Assembly (NCBI GenBank): GCA_950295325.1
Contig: OX485803.1
Span: 12,028,001-12,092,000 of the forward strand
Direction of reading: 5' to 3'
DNA length: 64,000 nt
Source of the DNA: Polytrichum commune
Lineage: Eukaryota > Streptophyta > Polytrichopsida > Polytrichales > Polytrichaceae
Position 1 is the first letter of the stretch. Each line of letters starts with the position of its first letter. Shown here one piece after another: positions 43,801 to 56,175 of the stretch. The position numbers and the translations under genes were made by a program. The notes under the pieces are model-generated. The model made no database searches, was not told the DNA's origin, and was given only the letters and a program-made list of their open reading frames with translations.

Positions 43801-46549
43801 TTGAGACCCCTTATGTATAAATAAGTATGACATCTAGATGAGGTCGGAAATGGGCTCATTGCAGAGCTACTTCACCCAATTGTAGACAACATTATACCTG
43901 AAGAGAGTGCCTGGAGATGAGATTGGGGTACTTGGTAGGATTGTGATCTGCAATCCGAAAGTCCCAGGGAAGGAAAGTTGGGACAGACTCCAGCACTTGA
44001 GTGCTGCCGGTTACTTCCGAAGCAGGAGGAGCTGGCAGGTTGACTGGTTTGGAGGTGCGATACATGGTGCCAGCTCTTTCATAAGGAATACCAAAGGTGC
44101 TCTCCCACAGTCTTACAGTGTCCTCAAATCCATGCGCCAGTCGAGTGCCAGGGCCTCTCTCCAGAGTATCGTCGTGGTCCACCAAGCACCCTAATAAGGC
44201 CTTCGTATCCTTGGCGTATGCTACAGGTGAAAGCTGTATACGAAATTAAACATAAAATCAGAAACTTTAGAAAACTCTGAAAAGATGCAGATTAAATGGG
44301 TGTACAGGAGGGCGCAGTGCGTAAAGGGTTTCAGTGACAACTGTTGAGTGACTAAGTGATTCACCACAAGCAACTTACAAGAGTGATTGTGTAGTGAAAA
44401 GCACGAGAGTGAACCTGATGGGAGTGCCACATGAGATCAATGTCGAAGGTTGGAACACAAAGGATTTTTCCTTCTGACTTGTACAAGATGTGCAGGAAGC
44501 ACTTGTATCTATCTACTGCAGATTGGAGGAAGCTATCCTCCCACATGTATGGCTGGGAAACCTGTATTAATACAAAAGTCAACAAGAATTGCAAAGTAAG
44601 ATGAAAAATGCCATAATATACATACTTTGTACATACAGTACACAATCTGGCCAACCTCATCAGACTTCGACTACTGGAATCCAGTGGATTTAATGTCATC
44701 TTCGTTTGTCAGCTTTGTGACATTCTAAGTTTCCACTGAGAGAAAGTGTCATATTTGTGACATTATTGTGCTCAATACTTTGACATTAACGCAATCAAAA
44801 CACATTAGTGAATTCTAGTCTGTTAGATAAGTTTGTCTCTGAGTTCAGGTTAGGTTGCATCTGAGAAAACTCAAAGGGAGGCATCCGGAGAATGGTTCAG
44901 CCTGATTGTGGATGGCTTGTGCAGTTCATGGGTAGTAAATGCTTCACATCTCTAATGCCTTGTTGGAGGGTCTCTTGAATCACAACAGGGCAATCTGTTC
45001 GAAGATTTTTTCTAAGAAAGTAGAAGAATCTTAAGGGGACATTACGAGTGATGGTGGACCTACCTGGTAGTAGAAGCTGCTCTGCCTGGCAACGGCAGAT
45101 ACAAGCTCCTCGAGCTCCAAGCCATTGAACTCCTCAATAGGGAAGACTTGACTAGAAGTGGCAAAACTTCCAGGAAGTTTGCAAAGTGATTCCATGATGT
45201 CAAAGGGCTCCTTTGGGTACACGATAGACCATAACCTTTTGCACCTCTCCTGCGCGAAAGACTCGCTGGCGACATCGGGCAAGAGAGGATAATCGATCAC
45301 CCTGCCAAATCTGGAGGTGCAGTATTCCCTGTAATGAACCTGACAGCATGCGATAAATAGTATTTAGCGACACTGTCGAGAAGAACACTCAAATTTCGTT
45401 AACTTTCTGCAACAAGTCGTGCACCCCTGGGTTAAGCTACGAACACGAATCTTCGAAGACATCGAGTACTTCATTGAGGTGAGAGAAAATATTCAGGTGA
45501 GCATGGGGTTGCACATGTTAAGGGTAAGTTGCAACTAACCGGATTTAAACAATGGCAATGCCACACCCACTGCACATCCAGAGGAGGCAGGAGGATTTTC
45601 CCCTTTGAGTCAAAGTTGAGTAGCGAATCGAACTTCAAAGAATCAGCGATCAACGGCAACCACAAATTCTGGTACCTGCTCATCAACAGTTTTGCATCAA
45701 ACCTCTGGAATAAGCTTAAGGGGGCGCTTAGAATAGCATACTCACCAACTCTCTCAATTTCGCAGTTTGTGAACTTGTCTGAAAAGACGGAATCTCTTTA
45801 CCAAAGCTTTTTTCTGAAGCACACATTCCAGTCTTCTTCTTACAGACGAGATAAACACAACCCTACGCATGCTCAACATAAGCAGGGCCAGATTCAGCTG
45901 TGAACGCTGACCTAACAAGCAACTCAATCTTCACAACCTAGTATTAAAGATGCATCCCTCACAGGTAAGATTTGTAAGAGGATCAGAGCTTTAATAAATT
46001 TTAGATCCGGAAGTCGATCCTGATCTTGAAACTATTCGTAAAAGAAGAAGAAAAACTCGGAGGACGTGTGACGTCCAGTAAGTGTCACAAGATAGACGGA
46101 GAGAATCGGATCGGTTTTTTTTCTTTCTTAAACCAGGGTCAGATCGGAATCTTGACCTCGTCGAGCACGACCAGTTTTTATTTTTGTGAGAATTTTTCAT
46201 CTGAGCTTCAATGGGGGAAGTTCCAAACTGCACAGCAAAAAAGAATGATTCCGCATGCGGCGATTGCCGTTACAGGCGTGCCACGTTGTTAAAATTTTGA
46301 GGGCGAGTAGGGAGACCTTCGGATGGCACGGAGCACGGCGGGGCCTCGATGCAGGCACGGCAAGCTGTCAATGTTGCGAAGAAATCCCAACTGGCGCTTC
46401 GCAGCCAGCACTAGATCTACACTCACGTTGATCCTCTGGGCCGCTCTTAGTTGATCTGCGTAGCTTTTCTGAAGCTCCTGCGTTGTCAAAAATTTCAAAG
46501 GCCCCGGTGAAGGGTGCGTGAGCACGGCTCGCGCAGAATCAGAAGCCAT
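40839..46549 (-). CDS. GRDP: Glycine-rich domain-containing protein (GRDP, DUF1399 family)
   Basis: Plant GRDPs influence growth and abscisic-acid/stress responses; their biochemical role is unclear. Ten exons (minus): 46317-46549, 45540-45675, 45064-45339, 44379-44561, 43898-44233, 42816-43223, 42491-42657, 42215-42339, 41611-41780, 40839-41465; 886 residues as read. DUF1399 signatures: INVSVDLVLAAKRQLGFL, LDVQWVWHCHCLNP (~112-123), LVSAVARQSSFYYQ, VPTFDIDLMWHSHQVH (~252-266) and LWESTFGIPYERAGTMYR. Exon 6 (389-524) looks like the C2-like module of these proteins. Later landmarks are EGFVTLIRYSAQLPQGKATA, MEVLPEEDVLLVLLLCTA and ARDWGSVVLED. Intron phases: 2, 0, 0, 0, 0, 0, 2, 1, 0. The first donor (AAG/GTCTCC) is weak. 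The final ~80 residues, read straight to the stop at 40839, become hydrophobic and Cys-rich and may instead be intron; the usual Gly-rich tail is missing. Confidence 0.9.
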
Positions 46550-48517
46550 CAGCCTCCAACTTAATTACTCCTGCAACATCATCATCATCATTATCTCTGC
46601 TGAACAACCATCTGTATACCAACCGCTCCCACCGCGTTCTTCGCATGAATTTTCACCCCACTCTCTCCCCCTCTTTCTCTCTCTTTCTTTCTCCCTTCTC
46701 TCTGGCTCTGTTTGTTCTGTCTCTCTCTCACTAACATCCGTGTCGTTGCCTCTCCTCCGACTTCGCTCAAGAGCTTCTTCCTTCTCCGCATCACTAAGTT
46801 GTTATCCCTTTCAACCACAACCCCACACGACCACTAAGATCTGGTGACCACGCATAAGTTAGTACCGCCTCATCAATGCATCCCTAACCCACGCCCCCTC
46901 ATATAAGGAGTTCTTCGGGCAGCCGTAGATCACTCATACACTAAGTTACTGACATCCTCCGAGGCTCGACCAACCCTTGCAGCAGCAGCAGCAGCAGCAG
47001 CAGCAGGTAGCATCCACCGGTGAATGAAGCTAAACTAAGTTAATGTCAGCCCCGGAGGTCGCCGGATGATTGATTCCACCACCTCTGCGATTGATTAGAA
47101 TAAATATGCAAGTGTGAGATGACCACGGTAGTGATGAAGTCTAACTACTTTGGGACACCACATCCACGGAATCTTCCCTTTCTTCCCACCTGTCCACTCC
47201 GATTGGCATTCTCCCCCACCCACCTCGGAGTTGCCATACATAACTTGCGTACAACCCCAACCCCGAACCCAAGCTGGCCGTGTGAAGTCAATCCCTGTGC
47301 ATCAGAGTCTCAGACTCGCTGTGTGTGAGTAAAAAAAGCGGTGAAATCCTCCAGCCAAGCAAAGATAGAAGTCACCACCCATTATATAACTTTCTCCGGT
47401 TTCAAACCACCCAGGTGTGTGGCGCCGACTCACTTCATGGCACCACCAGCTGCAAACGCGGCGATGGATTCACACACTCATCGAAAGCTTACTTACAAAA
47501 GGCCTTCGAAATCCCACAGGGAGGGTTAAGTTCGTCTACATACTTATTACTCGGGTTTACATACTGATGCTGATATGTACGAATACCAGTGGATACATTT
47601 CGTGTATATTTATAAATATGTCAGTGTGTGTGTTGTTGTAGTAGTCTTTTAGGATCATAATCTACATGTACTTATTATATATATTTGTGTGAGATGCAGA
47701 CAGAGGAGGTGATGTCATGTCTCCTATTTCGGTGGGCCAATTGGGAGGTTTCAATCCAACAAAGTTTTTTTTTTTTTTTTTTTTCCTGCTGAGCTCCGCC
47801 CCCTTTTCGGTGTCTCTTTCCCTTTGTCAACAACACTCCTTGAAGCTTTTCCTGCAGCTAAAGTTAAAAGTTACAACACTATGTAGTCAAGCAGGCTTTC
47901 AAGTTGCCTACACCTGCCCTCCTGCCGCCACTATGGTAAACAGATCTTAACTGGCTAGTTTGTGTTGTTTGCCATAGTACTTCAGCTTGGCCTTTAGAGT
48001 TCGGACTTTTCTTGTGCAATGAGATTTTAGCAATAATCTGCGGAATTTTCTGAGCTCTCTCGTTGTTGTCGTGAGGCATGCATACCTCACGACACCTCAT
48101 GAACCAATTATCAACATGGTTTTCTTTATAAAGGTGGGGTTACATTAGGGTTTAAGACCAAAGAAACTCCAACACCGAGCACCCACATTGGTCAAGAGCA
48201 AAATAATTGGGCTTGAGGAATTTACACTAGGTTCCACATCCAAAGTATGAAAAATTGAAGTGGTGTTAGCATAGTGCCACTTTCCCACCAAACATCGATG
48301 ATCTTGACTCAAGAAATACTCCACTGAATTTGATGGGAATTTGATAAACCAAATTTGGAGCTTAGGTCCAACTTGAGCCTAAAAGCAAGGTCATGTAGGG
48401 GTGTTTTGGACCCAAAGTTTCTTGGACCTAGATCTTGACGTGAACCCACTTCAATGTCTAAGGCTTCATGCAAAGGAATTCAAGATCACTCATTGAAATT
48501 GTAACTAAAGCCATCAA
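46550..48517. other. GRDP upstream region and gene-free sequence with simple repeats
   Basis: 46550-47100 should contain the GRDP promoter and leader. It includes a CT-rich tract (about 46660-46735) and a GCA repeat of about nine units (46979-47006). The 47119-47650 stretch has several overlapping short frames on the plus strand with gene-like composition but no family match. A 20-base T run lies at 47765-47784. Nothing else is supported. Confidence 0.4.
46979..47006. repeat. (GCA)n microsatellite
   Basis: About nine uninterrupted GCA units, roughly 430 bp upstream of the GRDP start codon on the opposite reading direction. It is not within any supported coding frame. Confidence 0.95.
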
Positions 48518-48930
48518 AAGTAACCCTAATCATATCAAAGTTTGTTAAGATGTATATGCAATGTTTTAATCGGAGCATACATACATGTGTAGGATGAAAT
48601 ATAGAAAAAGAGATACATACACTAGTCAATAGTTATATAGTTTGGTCCAAGAACATTAAAAGTAAATCTCAATCGCACTTATATGTCAATTTACCATCTT
48701 TTTTCACTAGTTTAGTGTTTTGCATTGTATTAGATTTTTTCGGTTGTTGTGTTGGATACTTGACATAACGAAGCAACAACACAATGGCGTGTGTAGTAGA
48801 TTTATAATTGCTTTAACGAAACAAGACGTGTTGCCCAAGACTCGTATGTTTTGGGACTACAACAAACATTGATGTGATGACTTAGGTTCATTCAAGTGCC
48901 ACATGCATTTCTGTAGTTATTCACACTTGC
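48518..48930 (+). repeat. Left member of a 413-bp inverted repeat pair (family R2)
   Basis: Reverse complement of 53063-53478, diverged but collinear throughout. Shared words: AAGTAACCCTAATCAT, CATACATACATGTGTAGGA, AGTGTTTTGCATTGTATTAG, CGTGTTGCCCAAGACTC and CCACATGCATTTC. Non-coding. Confidence 0.85.
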
Positions 48931-49845
48931 TTTCATGTCCTACTTTGCGTTTTTTTGTACTATCTTGACAAAATATCAGATAAGTTGAAATCACAACAAC
49001 TAGGACTATGACTACGACTCTTGCTTAAACTTTTCCATACCACGATCTTTCATGTCTTTGTTGTGGTTGGTAAGACGCCAACTACTTGAGACAACAACTT
49101 AAAATGGCAACCGACACAAGGAGCCCAACCCAATTACGGAGTACATCCAATTGTCCTCGTTGACCTTGCGAACAAGGATTTGGACATGCCTATAACCCAT
49201 AGTTAGTCTACACGTGTATATAACTGACAGGATAAACAATCAAACCATGTGTGGAACCTATATATCACTCTATCTTGGGGGTTTTGGGTATACTTGTCAC
49301 AAGGGGATTCGACTACGAGTCACATAATACAACCTAGTCATCGTAGCTCCTACAAATGGCAAAACATCAATAGCACTCCTCTTCATGCCAATTATGTGTT
49401 TGGATGGTGTACGACATGTACGAGACACTTATAGCTATCACGCTATCACTCGGGGCCATGAGGGGTGAAGCTTGTTATAGAAACATCAATCCCAATCACT
49501 TGACCCACTCATGAATTTTATGATATCATACTATGCTCCAGTGTCATGTATAGATATACTTGTTGTTGTCTTTGGAGTTGATGATGAGCTATGGTGGTGC
49601 ATTCAATAGCCCACACAAACTAGATTTTGCATGGTGGCCGTATGGCCCTGGAGCGATGAACAGGGAGAACCGACCGCTAGTTCCAGATGAACCGGTTGCA
49701 TTTGAGAAACAACCAATTCAAATTTAGGACTTCACGATATTTGCCGACGCATTTAGAGTGATTGCAGAGTATTCATCTACTTAACAAAGGAAAACCGAAA
49801 GATGTCAACGTGTAACTGGTTGATATTGGAAACATAGGGATCTCA

Positions 49846-50737
49846 CACTACTGTAGTAGGAAAATTGGGTCTACATGACACGCCAAACTAACATGAAGTG
49901 TCCATAATGACACAAATTGGTGTCATTATGAACGCTTTGTGTTAGATCGGTGTGTCATGTAGACCTACCTTTCCTACTATTGTTCTCCCTCTTTAGTGTG
50001 ACACATTTGAGAAACACAAAAAGAAGTTGTATTATCGAGGTGTCGTCTTCTCATTAATATGACAAATGACATAAGTTGTCGTATAACTGAGGGAATATGA
50101 AAACATAAGTAAGATGAGCTATAAAAATATATACAATGAGTTCAAGCAATATAGATGGTATGAAATAATAACTTATAACTCCAAGAAAATACAAATATTC
50201 TCAAGAACTCTTGAAATAGGAGTCCAAAGATCTCCAGTGTTGCCTACCCAAGTTAGCAACTTGTCATCTTATCTACATTCCCTACTAACTTTTGAGTACT
50301 AAATAATCTCATTAACACCAAAATATAAAGAGCTCTCTGATTACACAACAACGATGCATGACATTTAGCATCAAGATACTGGTGATATTATATCACCCAT
50401 GTATAATGCAACATACTAGGCAGGAGGCCACTCTAACCCTGACTATGTCCATTCTACACTAATAACCCTAATTCTCATTAAATTCCCAATAATAAGTGAA
50501 GTTCCCAAGTAATTCCCAAATGACAATGGATATATTTTAGATGTACATAACATAGATGAAAAGAAATATAGCATTAACTAAACTCTTTAATATGACAAAA
50601 AAGAGATTCTAAATGTTGCATTATCGAGTGGCATAGTCGCACAAAAGAGGGAGTTTTGAGCTAAGAAGTGTGGTCTCGCAAAAATGTGTCATAATATCGA
50701 GGGTGTTGTATAAACGAGGCTAGACTGTGGTGTAGTG
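49846..50737. mobile_element. Non-autonomous CACTA element
   Basis: 892 bp, beginning CACTACTG and ending GTAGTG (inverse CACTAC), flanked by TCA on both sides (49843-49845 and 50738-50740). CACTAC tips and a 3-bp target duplication define the CACTA (En/Spm) superfamily. Words like TATCGAGG(G)TGT and GTCGTATAACTGAGG / GTTGTATAAACGAGG recur near both ends as subterminal repeats. A large hairpin occupies the left end. There is no transposase, so mobilisation would have to be in trans. Confidence 0.8.
49853..49980. repeat. ~62-bp-arm hairpin inside the CACTA element
   Basis: Arms of about 62 nt meet near 49917 with almost no loop. Stretches such as GGTCTACATGACAC, CTAACA and TCATAATGACACC pair perfectly, with about a dozen differences in total. 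Transcription across it would give a long double-stranded RNA. Confidence 0.85.
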
Positions 50738-51169
50738 TCAACCGATTATGCCCAAAAATCTCCCCGTACAATGCCCTGTAGCCAACTTATTCTCTGTCTA
50801 GTGATACAGCAACAAAAAATTGTGTCCACTTTGCATTGATGGCATCATTAGAGGTCAACCACAACATTTGTTTATTTACATATATGCACCAATACCTAGA
50901 TTCTCGACAAACTGTTCACCTTAGCATGTTCTTGGGGCCAAATAAGCTTAAGTTACTCAAACTTCATCAGCCGCATTGTGATGAGTTGGTGTAACTAACA
51001 TAGGTGCAGTCACGTCAATAAAGAACGCCATAAATCAAGACATGGAGCTTATTGGCCCAAAGCATCAATCCAAGGCTTATAGTAGACGTTCACACCAACC
51101 GTCACAGTTAAGGTAATCGGGCTTAGTTCGGACACCCAATAGGTGTCATGAATGGGATGTTTACGTGGT

Positions 51170-51500
51170 GTGTAGTTAGGTGTGGATTTGAGGACACATA
51201 TAAATATGAAAACAATACCTGTGTTTAAATCAAACTGGACTGTGTGTTTAAAATTTGTTGACTATTCTAGGTTCAGTTGTCAACTGAAGTTGAGAGATGT
51301 GTTTTAGAATAACAATCATATTTACGTTGATAATGCATAAGGTGTTCGTATGAGACCCGTAAATCATAAGAAAACATGGTTGCAGCCTCGATTCGGATTT
51401 GTTAATCGTCTCGTATCGATCACAAGTTTAGTGTCACGTGGTAGAAGTGGTACATAGCTGAAAGTGTATGTTTATGGTCCGCTTACCTTAGAGTCCTTTC
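51170..51500 (+). repeat. Dispersed repeat family R1, copy C
   Basis: Opens with GTGTGTAGTTAGGTGTGGAT, as in the copy at 18130. It keeps the family order through ATCATAAGAAAACATGG, TTCGGATTTGTTAATC, GTCTCGTATC, GAAGTGG, TAGCTGAAAGTGT and CCGCTTACCTT. Intergenic copy, same orientation as the other two. Confidence 0.65.
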
Positions 51501-52775
51501 GACCACAATTGATGACTTTGTATCACATTTAAGTAAATATGAGTAACTCTAATTCCTAAACCATTTCGTCAAGTTTGTATTTGCGTATTATATAAACTAA
51601 CATTTCAAGTTCAGTTTTGAAGTTCATGCACCAAATTTAATAATAAGTCAAAGTGAGGATTAGTTTTCTCGTTAAACAATCGCATAGAATCTTCCAATCG
51701 TGTTCACTAATGTCAATGTTTTGAACTCATGGTCCAATTTAACAACAACATGTGCATTTTAATGCATATTCATGTAACTACAAACCAACATGAGAGAGAG
51801 AGCTGGGCATTTCTTGGTAAGAGCTAAGCTTGTATTCAAGCATAGTCCTATTCAGAAAACATCCTCCATATGGAGGCCATTCCATTCATATACATATCTT
51901 TGTATTATTAGCAAAAACCCGGGTGGGTGGGTGGGATCCCTCCTCATATCAGTACAATGCATGTCTTAGTAGGTCTACCATAAGGTGTAACCATGGTTTG
52001 ACACCTTCTATTGTATACAACTCATATTCAACTAACTCTATATACCTTGCATTTTTTATTTTTTATTTTTTATTTTTTGAAGTTACTTTGTATATACTAT
52101 ACAACTCCTTAGTCAAAAACTTGGAAGGACCTTTGTCATCATATGCACTTCAAAATATAACCCAATAATCAATATATGTGTAAGTATTCACCATCTTCAT
52201 CAAGGAATACATACAATATATGAGCACTAAGTGTATGAACCCAAAAAGGTAAGCAAACTCTAAGGATGTCGTTCAAAATTGTGAAGGGTCTGCCTCACCT
52301 GTGCCCATGCAACCAACCAACAAAAAATGAGGATTAGTCACGTACATGAGGTGAATAACAGCAGAACCCAATTGTTATCTATGTCACACAATCAAACAAC
52401 AATACATCTATTGATTTTGCATTGCCACATACTCCGTAAGAGAGTATTTTACCTGTTCCTTTGCCATTGAAGTTTCTTGTGGGGTCGGATTGAAGCACTT
52501 AGCCTAAATCACCCACTAGTTAACTTCCTCTACCCTAATCACAGAGTTTACCAAAGATAACCGTTTAGTGCGGTTCAACCTTTGAGTGAAAAGGAACTTT
52601 CTCAAGTCCTTGCTCTTGATATATGATTAGGTTTTCAATCTTGTCCGTAGATGCAATGAGTAGAATCTATGGTGGACAATAGTTAGGTAGAGTTCTTCTA
52701 ACCCTAAGATAATTATCCTTTAAAGATTAGATTTACTGATCTCAGTAATTTATGTTTGGCAAAGTAAAAACAGAG

Positions 52776-52778
<3 letters not shown>

Positions 52779-52823
<45 letters not shown>
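52779..52823. repeat. (GA)n microsatellite
   Basis: About 22 uninterrupted AG units. Frames crossing it on the minus strand give a Leu-Ser repeat and are not genes. Confidence 0.97.
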
Positions 52824-52826
<3 letters not shown>

Positions 52827-53062
52827 CACCTTGATCATAGCCACGAGCTCATATGTGAACCTGAAACGAAAAGGTAGGTGGGATATCGGGTTTATTTGTT
52901 GTTTTGTCAGCATGTTCATTAGAACATTGGCTTTTGTTTATCATTGTGTGTATGTCGAGAGAGTGGGTATTATGAAGGTAGGGTGTTTGTACTTGTTGGA
53001 ACTTGTGTTAGGTTGATCCTCAAGGGCTAGCCTAAGGAAGTTGTTTATCCCTTTAGGAATTC

Positions 53063-53478
53063 ATACGCAATTGTGAATAACCACGGAAATGCATGTGGTA
53101 CTTGAACAAACCTAAGTTATCACATCAATGTATGTTGTAGTCCCAAAACATATGAGTCTTGGGCAACACGTCTTGTATCGTTAAAGAAATTACAAATCTA
53201 CTACACACGCCATTGTATTGTTGCTTCGTTATGTCATGTACCCAACACAACAACCCAAAAAAACTAATACAATGCAAAACACTGAACTGGTGAAAACAAA
53301 ATGGTAAATTTACATACAAGTGTGATTGAGATTTACTTTGAACGTTTTTGGGCCAAAATATATAACTATCAACTAATGTGTGTGTCTTTTTCTATAATTC
53401 GTCCTACACATGTATGTATGCTCTGATTAAAATATTGCCTGTACATCTAAATAGGCTTTGACATGATTAGGGTTACTT
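53063..53478 (-). repeat. Right member of the 413-bp inverted repeat pair (family R2)
   Basis: Inverse of 48518-48930. Outer ends of both members carry AAGTAACC. No target duplication could be matched outside the pair, so two independent insertions are as likely as the termini of one 5-kb element. Confidence 0.85.
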
Positions 53479-53547
53479 AACGAATAGATTATTCATACGA
53501 GCTCTAATATATATAAGGAAAGTGGTTACCTCACGATTTAGATTTGC

Positions 53548-53934
53548 TACACTTAATACGATATTTAGTGTCACTATGGTATTTAATGTCACTATGGTAA
53601 CTTTTCCGATGACACTTCCTATGAATAAATGATACAAAATACTGTCATGGATGATGGATGAGTTCATCCATCGGCTAGAACCCTACCTTCTCTTGTCAGC
53701 AACTTGTGATGAAATATTGTCATGGGTGATTGAAATTTGGATGAAAAACCACTTAGTAAGTGACAATAATTGCAACACTGTAAATCTACAATCCCCCAAA
53801 TTCTTTACAAGGAATGACAAATAATGTTGGGGTTAACATTTAGTGTTGGTGACACTACACCGTGATCTATAATTAGTATTAAGCAAAACAATTAAGAATT
53901 GGTGCCACTTAACATCACATTTAGTATAGTATAG
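53548..53934 (-). mobile_element. MITE family M2, copy 2 (inverted)
   Basis: Reverse complement of 37866-38228. Contains CATTTAGTGTTGGTGACACT, GGAATGACAAATAATGTTGG and TGGATGATGGATGAGTTCATC. A short internal duplication (CACTATGGTA twice, near 53572 and 53590) makes it slightly longer. Confidence 0.8.
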
Positions 53935-54786
53935 TCGTCTCACACCGCTAGTTGGGGGGATGTTTCAAAATCATGCGAGCAGTGGGTGCAAGGAGAAAAG
54001 GAACAAGTGTTTGTTTTGGTCTTGCTGCTTGCCTTTGGTGTCACGAAACTTTGGCCGAAGGTTGAGAGGCCGTCGATTTCCACCAATCATATTGCAAGAA
54101 ACCAAGAGTTCGGCCGCTCGACCCTTCATACTAAGGTCAAAGTCCAAAGGCCGTTGCAATTTAAAATGCTTACTTTTTTACCAAGGCGACGGACTCTCGA
54201 AGGAAGTTTGGATCATATAGGGATTGGAAACCCAAACTATGGTCGAGAGGCCGTCGGTTTTTTTATATATATAAAAAAATCAATCATTGACAAGATATTG
54301 GCTGTTAGATTGGAGGGGTTGTTTTGGGCATGGAACAAGAAAACAGTAGAACCGTGAGGCTCTGTCCTTTACTATGAAAGACTACAATTGTAGTTGTCCA
54401 CTTTGCTCATGCCAATCCATGGTTATTCACTATACCAAACCTTTCTTGGATTTTGGGCACCTTCTTCTCAAATGCAAGTCAAGGATTGAAGCTACTCATT
54501 TATCACTCAAAAATTTAAAAATGAATAATCAAGAACTGCCGAAATAATTATAGTTAACTAGATTTCTTTCAATGCATTTTAGGGAGCAATTATATATATA
54601 TATATAGAGAGAGAGAGTCCACATTAAATAAAGTGGACCAAAAATAACAAGAACAAGTAACGTCCAAGTGTGAATGCAAAGTGGTTAGGAAATTTTCTCT
54701 TGAAACGAAGAAATTGATGCATAGTCTCTGTCCTACAGACAGAGCCTATAAAGTGGGATGCTCCTTTGCGTCTGGACTTTGGAGGC

Positions 54787-55012
54787 TTCACACTATGGAT
54801 GTCCAAGTTGAGAGGCCGTGGGAGTTCATGGCCAAAGGTTTGGACTTTGGGCTTGGCCTTTGGAAGCTTCACAATGTGCCCGGCCGAAGGCTCCAATTCC
54901 TATATTTCATTGGCTATGTATTTTCAGCCCATTTCTTTAGACTCTCAACAAAGTTTGGCCACTCAATCCCTCGGCCTCTCGACTTCGACGGCCATAGTGT
55001 GAAACGGCCCTT
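54787..55012. mobile_element. Small TIR element with ~57-bp inverted ends
   Basis: The left end TTCACACTATGG...GTTGAGAGGCCG...TTCATGGCCAAA (54787-54844) matches the inverse of 54949-55012 at most positions. Related 40-50-bp modules with GAGAGGCCGTCG occur near 54066 and 54240. Total 226 bp, non-coding; no target duplication was evident. Confidence 0.6.
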
Positions 55013-55848
55013 AAGTTTTAGCCCGAGCCCACAGTGTGAAAGGGGAAGCGTCAGTTTACACGCGGAAAGGTATGGGCCGTCAGCGTGTAATAAGTAAGTC
55101 ACGGTGGCAGTGTGCTTTGCCCGGCTGCCAACTCTGGCTCTTGAAAAAAACGGTGGCCAGTGAAATGATGGCCGAAGGTGAAGGAGGCGTTGAACCGGGA
55201 GGAAATCTGAGTCCAACTTCCTCATAAAAAAACAAACGCCCCATCAAGCAAGCATGATGAAAATCCCACTAAAAGTCCCGTGCATTTCACTCTACCTTGC
55301 AGTACTAAATTCACAAAAAAATGATATAAAATAAGGTGACATTTACGCCATGCCATACAATTCCGAGAGCGTGTGGGCCTGCGTTGGAGCTTTAATTTTG
55401 ACGTGGAGGGCATTCATTGAAACACTTTGCCGTTTGACAAAAACACTTGGTAACGAACTCTTGGGCGGAGGAGGGGAACCAAGGTATGGGGGCCTAAAAT
55501 GGACACCTCCACCTCCACATACAAGTATGGTCGTTGGGTGATATCGCGGTTTGTCTCATGTGCTTAGGAATTGTGATCGGAAAGGTTGTTGGTTCAAGCG
55601 TCAAAATTGGAGTTGGGAATACAAAAGTTAACGAAGGTCAATGTGATTCTTCTTCACTTTAGGCGATCACATTGGGCTTCCTAATCGTGTTTGGTACTAA
55701 ACCTAGGATGGTGTCCTTATTTTGAGAATTCAATCTTATGTAACATGTGTCTTCTTGGTGTCTTTATGAAATGTCTTGCCATTTAAGGTAGATGTAGATT
55801 TGAAAATTATGGAAATAATATGATTCGGCCAGATTGAGTGGCTTGACA

Positions 55849-56175
55849 TTTGTGCAATCTTTTTGGGGATGGAGTAGAGGAAATGATGAGGAATGCAAGT
55901 TGTTTCAAGACTTTACTCCATGTAAATATTTAGTTGTACTTTCCCAAAGAGGCAAGAAAGTCAACCCCCTTATTTTATAGTAGAGTCTTCTTAATCCCAA
56001 TCTGCATACGAATGCACACAAAACGGCTAACTCAATGGTGCCCAAAAGTGATCACAAGTGGTGTGAAACAACATTGATCCACCCAATCATTGCATCCTTT
56101 GCGGGCCACCACTTCTACAACTAGCCATTTTGGGTCCACTTAATAATCATTCTACCCCTAGTCTAGTGCACCAGT
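55849..56175 (+). repeat. Dispersed repeat family R3, copy 2
   Basis: Direct copy of 24889-25240, somewhat shortened. The order of shared words is identical, ending in CTACCCCTAGTCTAGTG. Non-coding. Confidence 0.75.

Noticed and set aside
46979-47006. GCA repeat as a possible polyglutamine or polyalanine tract
   Set aside because: It does not lie in a supported coding frame; treated as a microsatellite.
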